A stretch of DNA of 64,000 bases from Murinocardiopsis flavida (GTDB lineage Bacteria; Actinomycetota; Actinomycetes; Streptosporangiales; Streptosporangiaceae), in the NCBI RefSeq assembly GCF_003014485.1, contig NZ_PYGA01000012.1:170619-234618 (forward strand). Direction: 5' to 3'. The position numbers and the translations under genes were made by a program. The notes beneath the pieces are model-generated. The model did no database searches and was not told where the DNA came from. It worked only from the letters and a program-made list of their open reading frames with translations. This document shows positions 42,513 to 54,420 of the stretch, in pieces (the stretch's first letter is position 1; each line of letters starts with the position of its first letter).

Positions 42513-42977
42513 CTAGCCGACCGTCTCGGTGTCGACCTTGAAGCTGTACCCGGGGTCCTTGTCCGACATGTCGCGCTCCTCGCCGTTGATGTAGACCTCG
42601 ACCGCGCCGGGGTCGGCGATGGTGACGTCGAGCGTGGGCTGGGAGTAGGACGCGTACTGGCCCTGCCGCATGACGGTGTCGGTGACGACCTCACCGCCGG
42701 GGACGCGCACCTGGACGTGGGTGTCGTCGCCGACGACCTTGATGTAGAGGACCTTCATGTCGACCGTGGACTGCACGGTGGCGTCGTCGGCCGACCCCGG
42801 GGCGATCGGGACGACGGAGGCGCTGCCGCTGCCCGGTAACGAGCGGTAGAGGAAGAACGCCCCAAGGGCCACGAGGGTGATCAAGAGCACTACCGCGCCG
42901 ACGATGGCCACGATCTGCCCAACGCCCCGAGGATCATTGCGATGCCTTCCCACGGAGCCGAATGTAGCGGTTGTCAC
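42513..42977 (-). CDS. Membrane-anchored protein with RodZ-C-like (DUF4115) domain
   Basis: 154 residues from GTG 42977; a GTG 8 codons inside is a possible start as well. One membrane helix at about 21-44 (VAIVGAVVLLITLVALGAFF) is followed by an extracytoplasmic beta domain (VQVRVPGGEVVTDTVMRQGQ; LDVTIADPGAVEVYINGEER), which matches the C-terminal domain of RodZ-type proteins. No N-terminal HTH as in RodZ. Probably a cell-envelope factor. Confidence 0.75.
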   Translation of the reverse strand: MTTATFGSVGRHRNDPRGVGQIVAIVGAVVLLITLVALGAFFLYRSLPGSGSASVVPIAPGSADDATVQSTVDMKVLYIKVVGDDTHVQVRVPGGEVVTDTVMRQGQYASYSQPTLDVTIADPGAVEVYINGEERDMSDKDPGYSFKVDTETVG

Positions 42978-43261
42978 TCCGACAATCGATGCACTCCGGG
43001 TGACGATCCGATTCGCCTCACCGGCATCATTACCCTACGCAATCGAACGAACGCGAAGCGTGCCGAAATCGCCACGTGTCCGCATACGCCGAGCCCGCGC
43101 CCGCCGCCGGCCCCCGCCCCGTATGTTGGTCTAGACCTCTACTCCGCGAGCACGGAATACTGGTCCCGTCCCCCGTACACACCGTCCAGTGACAGACTTG
43201 GCGGCACCGCGCCCTCAGGCGGCGCCGTCGCCACCCCAGGCAGAGCTAGGGAGCCATCACC

Positions 43262-44284
<1,023 letters not shown>

Positions 44285-44487
44285 CGGGGCCCGATTGCTG
44301 TCCCCGGTCCACCGTGTCAGGGCCGGGGCACAGATGTGTCCGGCCGCCGATTCCTTGGGCGGACGAAGCGGCCGGGCACTCTCTCCCCTCCTCACCCTCC
44401 TCGCGCACGCGCCGCCACCGCCGCGCTGTGCGCCCTCTCCCCTCATCCCGGCGTCCCACCGGCGCGATCTCCTGGCAGGATGAGGGC

Positions 44488-44904
44488 ATGGACCTTTCCT
44501 CGAACCTCCTCGGCGAGCCGCCGGCCACCCGCCTGCCCGACAACGCCGAAGCGCGCGAGGCACTGGAGAAGGGCGCCGACCCTCAAGAGGTCGCCGCGAA
44601 CTTCCCCGCCCACTCCGCGGCCTGGGCCGCCCTGGCGGCCCGCGCCTACGAATCGGGCGACCCCGTCGCCGCCTACGCCTACGCGCGCACCGGCTACCAC
44701 CGCGGCCTGGACCAGCTCCGCCGCGCCGGGTGGAAGGGCCACGGGCCGATCCCCTGGGACCACGAGCCCAACCGCGGCTTCCTGCACGCCCTGCACCTGC
44801 TCGCCGCTGCGTCGGGCGCCATCGGTGAGGCCGAGGAGTACGAGCGCTGCTCGACCTTCCTGCGCGACAGCAGCCCCGAAGCCGCCGACGCGCTCGGCGA
44901 CTGA
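44488..44904 (+). CDS. DUF3151-family protein
   Basis: 138 residues. Pattern: NLLGEPPATRLP, DPQEVAANFPAHSAAWAALA, YAYARTGYHRGLDQLRRAGW, then PNRGFLHALHLLAAASGAIG. This is the small helical DUF3151 family conserved in Actinobacteria beside fba and purA. The function is unknown; TPR-like helices suggest protein binding. Confidence 0.88.
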   Translation: MDLSSNLLGEPPATRLPDNAEAREALEKGADPQEVAANFPAHSAAWAALAARAYESGDPVAAYAYARTGYHRGLDQLRRAGWKGHGPIPWDHEPNRGFLHALHLLAAASGAIGEAEEYERCSTFLRDSSPEAADALGD

Positions 44905-45028
44905 CCGGCGCCGCGCACACCGGGCGGGTCCGCGCACCCGCCCGGTCGGCGGCTGTGTCACCGGCCGCCCGCCGCAGACCCCGCTGCCGGCGCCTCTGAC
45001 CTCTCGGCCTGGTCGTGTAGCCTCTATA

Positions 45029-45062
45029 CGCAAGAGCCCCTGTCGTGATCTTGCGCCAGGGG
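45029..45062 (+). promoter_or_regulatory. Alternative RNA helices in the purA leader
   Basis: CGCAAGA (45029-45035) pairs with TCTTGCG (45049-45055), and CCCCTG (45037-45042) pairs with CAGGGG (45057-45062). The two helices interleave, so they either exclude each other or form a strained pseudoknot. The site is about 60-95 bases ahead of the purA start. A switch-like role is possible but no known riboswitch was recognised. Confidence 0.35.
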
Positions 45063-45123
45063 TTCAGCCATGTGCGGCCGCCATCCACAGCCGTACCCGA
45101 GAGCGAAGTAGAGGTGGACGCCG

Positions 45124-46407
<1,284 letters not shown>

Positions 46408-46456
46408 TCCGCGCCGGGAACCCCCTGTCAGACACACAACCAACAAGGGTCCTCAC

Positions 46457-47710
46457 GTGAAAGCCCTGGTCCTCGGCGGCGGCGGCCGCGAGCATGCCCT
46501 CGTCAGAGCGTTGTCCCTCGACCCCGGCGTCACCGGCCTGCACTGCGCTCCGGGGAACCCGGGCATCTCCGCGCTGGCGGAGAACCACGTCATCAACGTC
46601 ACCGACGGCCTGGCGGTCACCCAGCTCGCCTCGCGCATCGGCGCCGAACTGGTCGTCATCGGGCCCGAGGCCCCCCTGGTGGCGGGGGTCTCCGACGAAC
46701 TGCGGCGGCGCGGCATCCCCGTCTTCGGCCCCGACAGCGAGGCGGCCCGCCTCGAAGGGTCCAAGGCGTTCGCCAAGGAGGTCATGCAGGCCGCCGGTGT
46801 GCCCACCGCCCGGTTCCGGGTGTGCCGGTCCCCGTCGCAGGCCGCCGAGGCGCTGACCGAGTTCGGCCCGCCCTACGTGGTGAAGAACGACGGCCTGGCG
46901 GCCGGCAAGGGCGTGGTGGTCACCGACGACCGCGCAGTGGCAGAGCGCCACGCGCGCGAATGCGGCCGCGTGGTCATCGAGGAGTACCTCGACGGCCCCG
47001 AGGTGTCGCTGTTCGTCCTCAGCGACGGCGTGCACGCCGTCCCGCTGCTGCCGGCGCAGGACTTCAAGCGCGCCTACGACCGCGACGAAGGGCCCAACAC
47101 CGGCGGCATGGGCGCCTACGCCCCCCTGCCGTGGATCCCCGCGGGCCTCGTCGACGACGTCATGGGCTCGGTGGTGCACCCCACCCTGCGCACCATGATG
47201 GACCGCGGTCTGCGCTACCAGGGCCTGCTGTACGTCGGCCTGGCCCTCACCTCGCGCGGCCCGAAGGTGGTGGAGTTCAACGCCCGGTTCGGCGACCCCG
47301 AGACCCAGGTGGTCCTCGACCGGCTCGCGTCGCCCATCGGCGGCCTGCTCCAGGCGGCCGACCTCGGCCAGCTCGGCCGCGCCGGCCCCCTCGAATGGCA
47401 CCCGGGCGCGGCCGTCACCGTGGTCGTCGCCGCCGAGGGCTACCCCGGCGAACCGACAAAGGGCGACCTCATCGGCGGCCTCGACCATGCCGACGCCGTC
47501 GAGGGCGCCTACGTGCTGCACGCCGGCACGGCGTGGAGTGGCCTGCGCGACGTCAAGTCCGCCGGCGGCCGGGTGCTGAACATCGTCGGCACCGGCACCG
47601 ACCTCGCCCAGGCCCGCGCCCGCGCCTACGAGGCGGCGTCCCGCATCGACCTCCGCGGCTCCCACCACCGCACCGACATCGCCGAGAAGGCCGCCGCCGA
47701 CCAGACCTGA
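46457..47710 (+). CDS. purD: Phosphoribosylamine-glycine ligase
   Basis: 417 residues from a GTG at 46457. It makes GAR in purine synthesis. Signatures: VLGGGGREHALVRALSLDPG, the ATP-grasp stretch VVKNDGLAAGKGVVVTDD, EEYLDGPEVSLFVLSDG, GPNTGGMGAYAPLPW and VVEFNARFGDPETQVVL. It ends 29 bases before the point where maturase homology starts on the other strand. Confidence 0.97.
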   Translation: MKALVLGGGGREHALVRALSLDPGVTGLHCAPGNPGISALAENHVINVTDGLAVTQLASRIGAELVVIGPEAPLVAGVSDELRRRGIPVFGPDSEAARLEGSKAFAKEVMQAAGVPTARFRVCRSPSQAAEALTEFGPPYVVKNDGLAAGKGVVVTDDRAVAERHARECGRVVIEEYLDGPEVSLFVLSDGVHAVPLLPAQDFKRAYDRDEGPNTGGMGAYAPLPWIPAGLVDDVMGSVVHPTLRTMMDRGLRYQGLLYVGLALTSRGPKVVEFNARFGDPETQVVLDRLASPIGGLLQAADLGQLGRAGPLEWHPGAAVTVVVAAEGYPGEPTKGDLIGGLDHADAVEGAYVLHAGTAWSGLRDVKSAGGRVLNIVGTGTDLAQARARAYEAASRIDLRGSHHRTDIAEKAAADQT

Positions 47711-47711
47711 C

Positions 47712-48164
47712 CCCCGGGCCCGCGGTGCCCAGCCATACCGGGGGAATCGTGAAGCCCGCGCGCGCCGCCGCTGCCAGTTGTACCGGCTTGTACTCGGCAT
47801 CGGCCACCGCAGACGGGTGCGAGACCCATCGGGCGGGCAGCGAGGTGAGGATGCCGCCGATCCCGAATCGGGCTTCGACCACCGCGAACCGGTGCTCGGG
47901 CTCGCTGAGCCCTTCGGGCGGTTGGAAGGGGGGCACACTCCGGTAGTACACCGAGTCGATGTCCGCGAGTTCGATCGTGGCGTCGGGTGTGTCGATGCGA
48001 CCTGCCCAGCCGTCTTCCGTCAGCATGGCACTCACGGTGGCGCGCTGGGGGAACCAGGAGAGGTCCAACCAAGACACGGAGCGCCCACGGCGCCGCACCG
48101 CCTCCGCAGCGCAATGCGCGTCCCCATCATCGGCGGCTGCGAGGGCCACGATCGTCCCGGCCAC
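47712..48164 (-). pseudogene. Graspetide maturase (TgmB-like), truncated before the ATP-grasp domain
   Basis: Start GTG 48164 overlaps the precursor stop (TAGTG). The first about 142 residues match the N-terminal MvdD-type domain of ATP-grasp RiPP maturases (SVSWLDLSWFPQRATVSAML; DGWAGRIDT; VYYRSVPPFQPPEGLSE; EARFGIGGILTSLPARWVSH; ADAEYKPVQLAAAARAGFTI). Full enzymes have about 320 residues, the rest being the catalytic ATP-grasp domain. Here homology stops near 47739, just after the purD stop; the frame then runs antisense into purD with no meaningful sequence. A deletion that fused purD to the middle of the maturase gene is the simple reading. The maturase should be inactive. Confidence 0.78.
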
Positions 48165-48502
48165 TAGTCGGTCACCGTCACCGTCTGGGTATCGCGTTCG
48201 ATCTTGTTGTCGATGTTGTTCTCGGTCGGCCGCGTCTCGACCCGGTTCTCCGTCGGCTTCTCATGCTTGGCGCGCGCCACGGGGCGCGGGACCACCGCAT
48301 GACCCATCCCCCACGGACGCTGCCTGGTGGGCTCGGCATCGGAGATCGGGACACGGCGTCCAGGAAGCCCGGTAGGAAAGCGGTCGCGGGAGGTGACCAG
48401 GAGGGACCGCGTGTATCCGGGAGCTGACCCCGGTGGAGGCGATGCAGTGGCAACAGTCCCCGCGGGAGGGGGTGTGGAGGGCTCATCAGGGCGACTGGTC
48501 AC
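48164..48502 (-). CDS. Graspetide (ATP-grasp-modified RiPP) precursor peptide
   Basis: 112 residues from GTG 48502, with GGAGG five bases upstream; GTG 48517 is another in-frame option without such a site. The leader holds RQRPWGMGHAVVPRP, the PWG-type motif of precursors recognised by TgmB-like maturases. The C-terminal core (about residues 82-112) is rich in Thr, Glu and Asp (KPTENRVETRPTENN, then RDTQTVTVTD), suitable for Thr-Glu/Asp ester rings. It is directly upstream of and coupled to the maturase remnant. The first 55 residues are Pro/Ser-rich. Confidence 0.72.
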   Translation of the reverse strand: MTSRPDEPSTPPPAGTVATASPPPGSAPGYTRSLLVTSRDRFPTGLPGRRVPISDAEPTRQRPWGMGHAVVPRPVARAKHEKPTENRVETRPTENNIDNKIERDTQTVTVTD

Positions 48503-48540
48503 GGGGTCCTCCAGCACGTAGCTCAGGTGGTGCTCATTTC

Positions 48541-48565
48541 ATTATTCCATTATTATTGGAATAAT
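48541..48565. promoter_or_regulatory. AT-rich palindrome between graspetide and regulator genes
   Basis: ATTATTCCA (48541-48549) and TGGAATAAT (48557-48565) are perfect 9-base arms with a TTATTAT spacer. It is almost free of G and C in a region far above 65 percent GC. It sits between the divergent precursor gene and the 67-residue gene, so it is the likely shared promoter/operator. Confidence 0.72.
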
Positions 48566-48661
48566 ACAGTGATGCAGCGTAACCTCAAGTGAATTCAGAA
48601 ACCCGCACCATGAAGACCTTCACATCAGACCCGCGATGGACGCACCTCCCGGGGTGAAGAC

Positions 48662-48865
48662 ATGCGACTGACTCGTATCGCTGGAGAATGTCCCGATGGC
48701 GTGACCTGCCCGACGGTATTTGCGACCGATCGCGCCAGCATCGTCGTTCAGGGCTACGAACTGGCCGCCGATGAACTGGCGAAGATCACCCTCCCCAGCG
48801 GGGAAACCGCTGTGGAGATCCCCGTTTCCCTCCTCAAGGAGGCCGCGCGTGCTTACAGCGACTGA
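48662..48865 (+). CDS. Small conserved protein, partner of the DUF6879 gene
   Basis: 67 residues. The pattern (MRLTRIAGECPDGVTCPTVF; ASIVVQGYELAADELAKITL; VEIPVSLLKEAARA) looks like a small beta-rich protein. Similar small genes often precede DUF6879/XRE pairs in Streptomyces-like genomes. It overlaps the next gene by 17 bases and carries its ribosome-binding site AAGGAGG (48836-48842). Function unknown. Confidence 0.7.
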   Translation: MRLTRIAGECPDGVTCPTVFATDRASIVVQGYELAADELAKITLPSGETAVEIPVSLLKEAARAYSD

Positions 48866-49397
48866 ACTGGGCGACTACATCGATACAAGGGCCACTCGTT
48901 CGATCTTCCGCTTGGAGTTGCTGGATCACTACGAGGTCGCCTCCGACGGCGGCGACTTCGCCCGGTACCTCAAGGGGGACGCGGCTCCCATGGCCGAGCG
49001 CAAGCGCCCGTGGCTGGCCAAGCTCGCGGCCGAACGCGAGGCGGGGATCCGCCGCCAACGGGTGCACGTCCTCTCGACGCCTCTGACCGCCTACCTCAGG
49101 TACGAGTGCGAATGGGGCTACGTGCCGAACGCAGCGGCCGGGGAGGAGATTCTGATCATCGACACAACCGAGGTAGACCAACCCGACGGGCTCGTCGACC
49201 ACGACTTCTGGCTGATCGACGACAGCCACGCCATCACGATGCGCTACGACGAGAGCAGCAGGTTCGTCGGGGCCGAGCCCGTCGATGAACCGGACCGCTA
49301 TCGGTGCGCCCGAGACGCCGCCGTCGCTATGGCGGAACCGTTCGCGAGCTGGTGGGCTCGTCATCCCGAAGAATGGAGAGACCAGCACCCCGTATGA
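48849..49397 (+). CDS. DUF6879-family protein
   Basis: 182 residues from a GTG at 48849, AAGGAGG six bases upstream. Pattern: RSIFRLELLDHYEVASDGGD, FARYLKG, RQRVHVLSTPLTAYLRYECE, then DHDFWLIDDSHAITMRYD. This is the DUF6879 family common in actinomycetes beside helix-turn-helix regulators. The role is unknown. It overlaps the regulator gene (ATGA). Confidence 0.8.
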   Translation: MLTATELGDYIDTRATRSIFRLELLDHYEVASDGGDFARYLKGDAAPMAERKRPWLAKLAAEREAGIRRQRVHVLSTPLTAYLRYECEWGYVPNAAAGEEILIIDTTEVDQPDGLVDHDFWLIDDSHAITMRYDESSRFVGAEPVDEPDRYRCARDAAVAMAEPFASWWARHPEEWRDQHPV

Positions 49398-50266
49398 CGC
49401 AGTCTCCGACATCCGATGCCGGACGCGGCCCCGCGGACCGTGCCCGGCTGGCGCATGCCCTGCGCGCCGCACGGCGCCGACGCGGTCTCGGCGGGGTCGA
49501 GGCCGGGACGCACGCCGGCATGTCCCAGTCCAAGATCTCCAAGATCGAACGAGGGCTGCTCCTCCCCTCCGCCGACGACGTCGGCGCGCTCTGCCGCGTG
49601 TACGAGGTCGGCGCCGAACAGCGGGACGAACTCCTCGCCTTGGTGCGCGGTCTCCGGGAGGAGGCGTCGGCGCGGGTGATCATGTCGCGCGGTGTCGCCG
49701 GGTTCCAGCGGCGGGTAGAGCGGCTGGAAGCCGCCGCCTCCCTGGTGCGCGGCTTCCAGCCCACCATGGTCCCCGGCCTGGTGCAGACCCCGGCCTATGC
49801 GCGATGCGTGTTCGGGTCACCGGCAGGTGCGTCTCTGTCGCCCGAGGAGGTCGATGCGGCTGTTGCGGCGCGGGGCGACCGCAGGGAAGCGGTCGGCGAC
49901 GGCCCGACACGGTTCCGGTTGGTGCTGACCGAGGGCGCGCTGCGATGGCATGCGGGGTCGCCCGCGATCATGGCCGACCAGGTCCAGGCGATCGCCGACG
50001 CCGCCTCCCTGGAGAATCTCGACGTCGGCCTGATCCCGTGGACGACACCGGTAGGGCTGTTCCCCCGGCACGGCTTCCACCTGTACGACGAGGACGCGGT
50101 CATCGTGGGCACCGAAACCGCCACGGCCACATTGACCGGCGACGCGGACATCGCCACGTACGTCGAGTTGTTCCGCGGTCTGGAAGAGATCGCGTCTTTC
50201 GGCGCAGCAGCGCACACGCACCTGGGCCGTATAGCGGACGAGTACCGCCGCCTGGCCGGCGGCTGA
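49394..50266 (+). CDS. XRE-family regulator with DUF5753 domain
   Basis: 290 residues. N-terminal HTH at about 18-72 (RRGLGGVEAGTHAGMSQSKI, SKIERGLLLPSADDVGALCR). The C-terminal DUF5753 domain covers about 105-285 (LVRGFQPTMVPGLVQTPAYA; FRLVLTEGALRW; MADQVQAIADAASLENLDVG; LYDEDAVIVGTETATATLTG). Such regulators are frequent in actinomycetes with small partner proteins; they affect development and antibiotic production. It likely acts at the palindrome 48541-48565. Confidence 0.92.
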   Translation: MTQSPTSDAGRGPADRARLAHALRAARRRRGLGGVEAGTHAGMSQSKISKIERGLLLPSADDVGALCRVYEVGAEQRDELLALVRGLREEASARVIMSRGVAGFQRRVERLEAAASLVRGFQPTMVPGLVQTPAYARCVFGSPAGASLSPEEVDAAVAARGDRREAVGDGPTRFRLVLTEGALRWHAGSPAIMADQVQAIADAASLENLDVGLIPWTTPVGLFPRHGFHLYDEDAVIVGTETATATLTGDADIATYVELFRGLEEIASFGAAAHTHLGRIADEYRRLAGG

Positions 50267-50343
50267 GGCCGAACGGCGCCGGTCCGGTCCGGCGTCCGCG
50301 TACCGCCGCGCGTTCTGCCCGGCGCACCTGCGAAAATGGGCGG

Positions 50344-51651
<1,308 letters not shown>

Positions 51652-51693
51652 CCGTCAGCGGGGGCGGGCGGCGCCCGCCCCCGCGACCCGGCG

Positions 51694-52980
51694 TCAGAAG
51701 TACTTCGGGAACAGGTCGTGCGACGGCCACGAGCCGACTCCGCGGACGGCGTCCCACATGGCGCCGTCGATGCTGGTGTAGCTCAGCCCCGAGGGGTCGT
51801 CGCGCTGGTTGAACAGCACCGCCCAGCTCATGTTCTGCGAGGTCCGCACCAGCAGGGTGGAGGTTCCCGGCAGGCTGCCGGTGTGCCAGGTGTTGCGCCC
51901 GGTCCCGCCGGACACCGGGCGTACGTGCCAGCCCATGCCGTAGTAGGAGCCGCCGCTGCCGACCCCGGTCTCGGGGGTGGCGAAGGTCCGCTTGATCGCC
52001 GCGGCGTCGAGGACGCCGGAGTCGGCGGAGTCGAAGATCGACGCGAACCGCACCAGGTCGGCCGCCGAGGCCAGCCAGGCGCCGCCGGAGTCGCGGGTCT
52101 CCAGCCGGATCGTCCCGTAGGGCGCCGCGACCTTCGCGCCGGAGGGGTCGAGCACGGTGGTGCCCTTGTACTGCGAGAAATAGGGGACCTCGGTCGGCGC
52201 GGCCTGCTCCTTCAGCGAGCGCGCCAGGCGCATCCGGTCGATGCCGACCGGCTTCAAGACCTCGCGCTTGACGAACGCCTCGTAGGACTCCCCGGTGACC
52301 TTCTCGATGATCTGGCCGAGGAGCAGGTATCCGTAGTTGCTGTAGGCGTAGGCGGCGCCGGGCGCGTTGTCGAGGGCCTTGCCGGCGCCGTAGGTGACGA
52401 CCTGCTTCTCGGAGACCGGCAGCTCGACACCGAGCACCTTGGCGACGTCGGCGTCCTTGGTGGTGATGTCGCCGGAAACATCGCGGTCCCAGCCGCCGAG
52501 GTGCTGGAGCAGGCGCTGCACGGTGATCTTGGGCAGCCGCGCGTCGGCGGTCTGGCCGGACGGCGGTTCGAGGTCGAGGATCTCGGTGACCGGGGTGGCG
52601 AGCTTCAGCTTGCCGCGCCGGACCAGGACGTTGACGGCCGCCGCTGTGACCGGCTTGGACAGGCTGGCGGTGCGGAACAGCGCGGTCGGGCCGAACCGCA
52701 GGGTGGGGTCGGCGGTCCACGCGTAGGAGCGCGCGAGGACGAGCCGCCCCTTGTAGGTGACGGCGATCTGGCCGCCGGGGATGTCGCGGTCCTGCATGAA
52801 CTTCTTGAGCGTGGCGTCGAAGCCCTTCAGCGCGGGGACCGCGGTGCCGCCCATGTGCCAGGTGCGCGCCGCTGCCGGGGCCGGGGCGGCGACCGTTCCG
52901 GCGAGTGCGGTGCCGAGTCCCGCCGTCCCGGCCAGCTTGCCGAAACCGCGCCTGCTGAGTGCCATACGTAGACCGTCCAT
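51694..52980 (-). CDS. Tat-exported serine hydrolase (class C beta-lactamase-like)
   Basis: 428 residues from ATG 52980; ATG 52965 gives 423. A Tat signal is present (LSRRGFGKLAGTAG, then AGTVAAPAPAAA). Catalytic motifs of the S12 family: SxxK in TASLSKPVTAA, YxN in YSNYGYLLLG, and HTG in WHTGSLPG for the KTG motif. Such proteins are DD-peptidases, esterases or amidases. No resistance gene context. Convergent with purB. Confidence 0.88.
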   Translation of the reverse strand: MDGLRMALSRRGFGKLAGTAGLGTALAGTVAAPAPAAARTWHMGGTAVPALKGFDATLKKFMQDRDIPGGQIAVTYKGRLVLARSYAWTADPTLRFGPTALFRTASLSKPVTAAAVNVLVRRGKLKLATPVTEILDLEPPSGQTADARLPKITVQRLLQHLGGWDRDVSGDITTKDADVAKVLGVELPVSEKQVVTYGAGKALDNAPGAAYAYSNYGYLLLGQIIEKVTGESYEAFVKREVLKPVGIDRMRLARSLKEQAAPTEVPYFSQYKGTTVLDPSGAKVAAPYGTIRLETRDSGGAWLASAADLVRFASIFDSADSGVLDAAAIKRTFATPETGVGSGGSYYGMGWHVRPVSGGTGRNTWHTGSLPGTSTLLVRTSQNMSWAVLFNQRDDPSGLSYTSIDGAMWDAVRGVGSWPSHDLFPKYF

Positions 52981-53170
52981 CCGTCCGTTCCGTGCCCTTT
53001 GGGGTCGCTCTGTGGCGAGAGGGACCAATGGTGTCAGACGTATCGGGCGCCGATCCGGTTCAACCGGTCCGCCGGTACGTCCGTCCACCCAGCTCAGTAG
53101 CATGGCTCCCGACCGGCGGGCGCCTCCGCGCGCCGCGCCCGGCCCGCGCCCCCGCCCTGGAGAGAGGCTC

Positions 53171-54079
53171 ATGAGCGGTTTCGTCACCGCGCCCGTCCCC
53201 GCCGAGGTCCCCGGGCTCACCCACGTGCACACCGGCAAGGTCCGCGACCTCTACACCGACGCCGACGGTGCACTGGTGCTGGTCGCCAGCGACCGGGTCT
53301 CCGCCTACGACTGGGTGCTGCCGACCGAGATCCCCGGCAAGGGGCGGCTGCTGACCTCGCTGTCCCTGTGGTGGTTCGACCGGCTCGCCGACCTCGTGGG
53401 CCACCACGTGATCTCGACCGACCCGCCGCCCGGCGCCCCTGCCGACTGGGCCGGCCGCACCCTCGTCTGCCGGAACCTCGCGATGGTCCCGGTGGAGTGC
53501 GTGGCGCGCGGCTACCTCACCGGTTCGGGGCTCGCCGAGTACCGCGAGCGCGGGACCGTGTGCGAAGTCCCACTGCCGCCGGGGCTGACCGACGGGTCGC
53601 GGCTGGCCGAACCGGTGTTCACCCCCGCGCTCAAGGCCGAGGTCGGCGACCACGACGAGAACGTGTCCTTCGCGGCCGTCGCCGCCCGCCACGGCGCCGG
53701 CCTCGCCGCGGAGCTGCGCGACCGCACGCTCGCGATCTACGCGCGGGGCCGCGCCGTCGCCGAGGAGCGGGGCATCCTGCTCGCCGACACCAAGTTCGAG
53801 TTCGGGCACGACGCCGACGGCCGGCTGGTGCTCGCCGACGAGGTGCTCACCCCCGACTCCTCCCGGTTCTGGCCGGCCGAGGGCTGGGCGCCCGGCCGTC
53901 CGCAGCCGTCGTTCGACAAGCAGTACATCCGCGACTGGCTCACCTCGCCCGCTGCCGAGTGGGACCCCGCGGGCGGCGCGCCCCCGCCGCCGCTGCCCGC
54001 CGACGTGGTGGCGCGGACCCGCGAGAAGTACGTCGAGGCCTACGAACGGCTCACCGGGGAGCGCCCCGACCTCGGCTGA
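53171..54079 (+). CDS. purC: Phosphoribosylaminoimidazole-succinocarboxamide synthase
   Basis: 302 residues, the longer actinobacterial/eukaryote-like form. It makes SAICAR. Motifs: HTGKVRDLYTDADGALVLVA, SDRVSAYDWVLPTEIPGKG, VECVARGYLTGSG, and LLADTKFEFGHDADGRLVLA, DEVLTPDSSRFWP. AGAGAGG lies before the ATG. Confidence 0.96.
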   Translation: MSGFVTAPVPAEVPGLTHVHTGKVRDLYTDADGALVLVASDRVSAYDWVLPTEIPGKGRLLTSLSLWWFDRLADLVGHHVISTDPPPGAPADWAGRTLVCRNLAMVPVECVARGYLTGSGLAEYRERGTVCEVPLPPGLTDGSRLAEPVFTPALKAEVGDHDENVSFAAVAARHGAGLAAELRDRTLAIYARGRAVAEERGILLADTKFEFGHDADGRLVLADEVLTPDSSRFWPAEGWAPGRPQPSFDKQYIRDWLTSPAAEWDPAGGAPPPPLPADVVARTREKYVEAYERLTGERPDLG

Positions 54080-54420
54080 CAAAACCGGCCCGGTGGTGGT
54101 GTGCCGCGGCGGTCCCAGGACGTACAGTGAGGATGTTCCCGCGGTGAAGGGGCTGCTCCCTGCGCGAAAGCACACCGGAAGCACCCGGTGCGCCCCGCAC
54201 GCACAGTCGGCCGACCGTTCTCCGGCGGCGCCCTCCGACCCAATGGACCGACCGGGACGTCCGGGCGCCGCCCTCGTTGTTTCCGCAGGGCCGCCCGCCG
54301 CACGGCGGCCCGCCGACCGACACCCCCGCATCGCGCAGCGCGCCGAGCACAAGGCCCCCGCCGAGTCGCATTTTCGCAGTCCCGCACCAGCAGTACCGCA
54401 CCAGGAAGGAGCTTGAGCGC
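54080..54420. other. 341-bp intergenic stretch before the murA-type gene
   Basis: No supported gene. AAGGAG at 54402-54407 is the ribosome-binding site of the next gene. Open frames across the stretch have no recognisable content. No clear promoter was found. Confidence 0.5.

Noticed and set aside
47553..47711. Maturase frame continuing antisense into purD
   Set aside because: The codons give an Arg/Gly/Cys-rich string with no ATP-grasp motif; real homology ends near 47739.
48164..48502. Precursor gene as a plain low-complexity shadow
   Set aside because: Considered, but the PWG motif, Thr/Glu/Asp-rich end, GGAGG site, TAGTG coupling to the maturase remnant and AT-rich promoter together favour a real gene.
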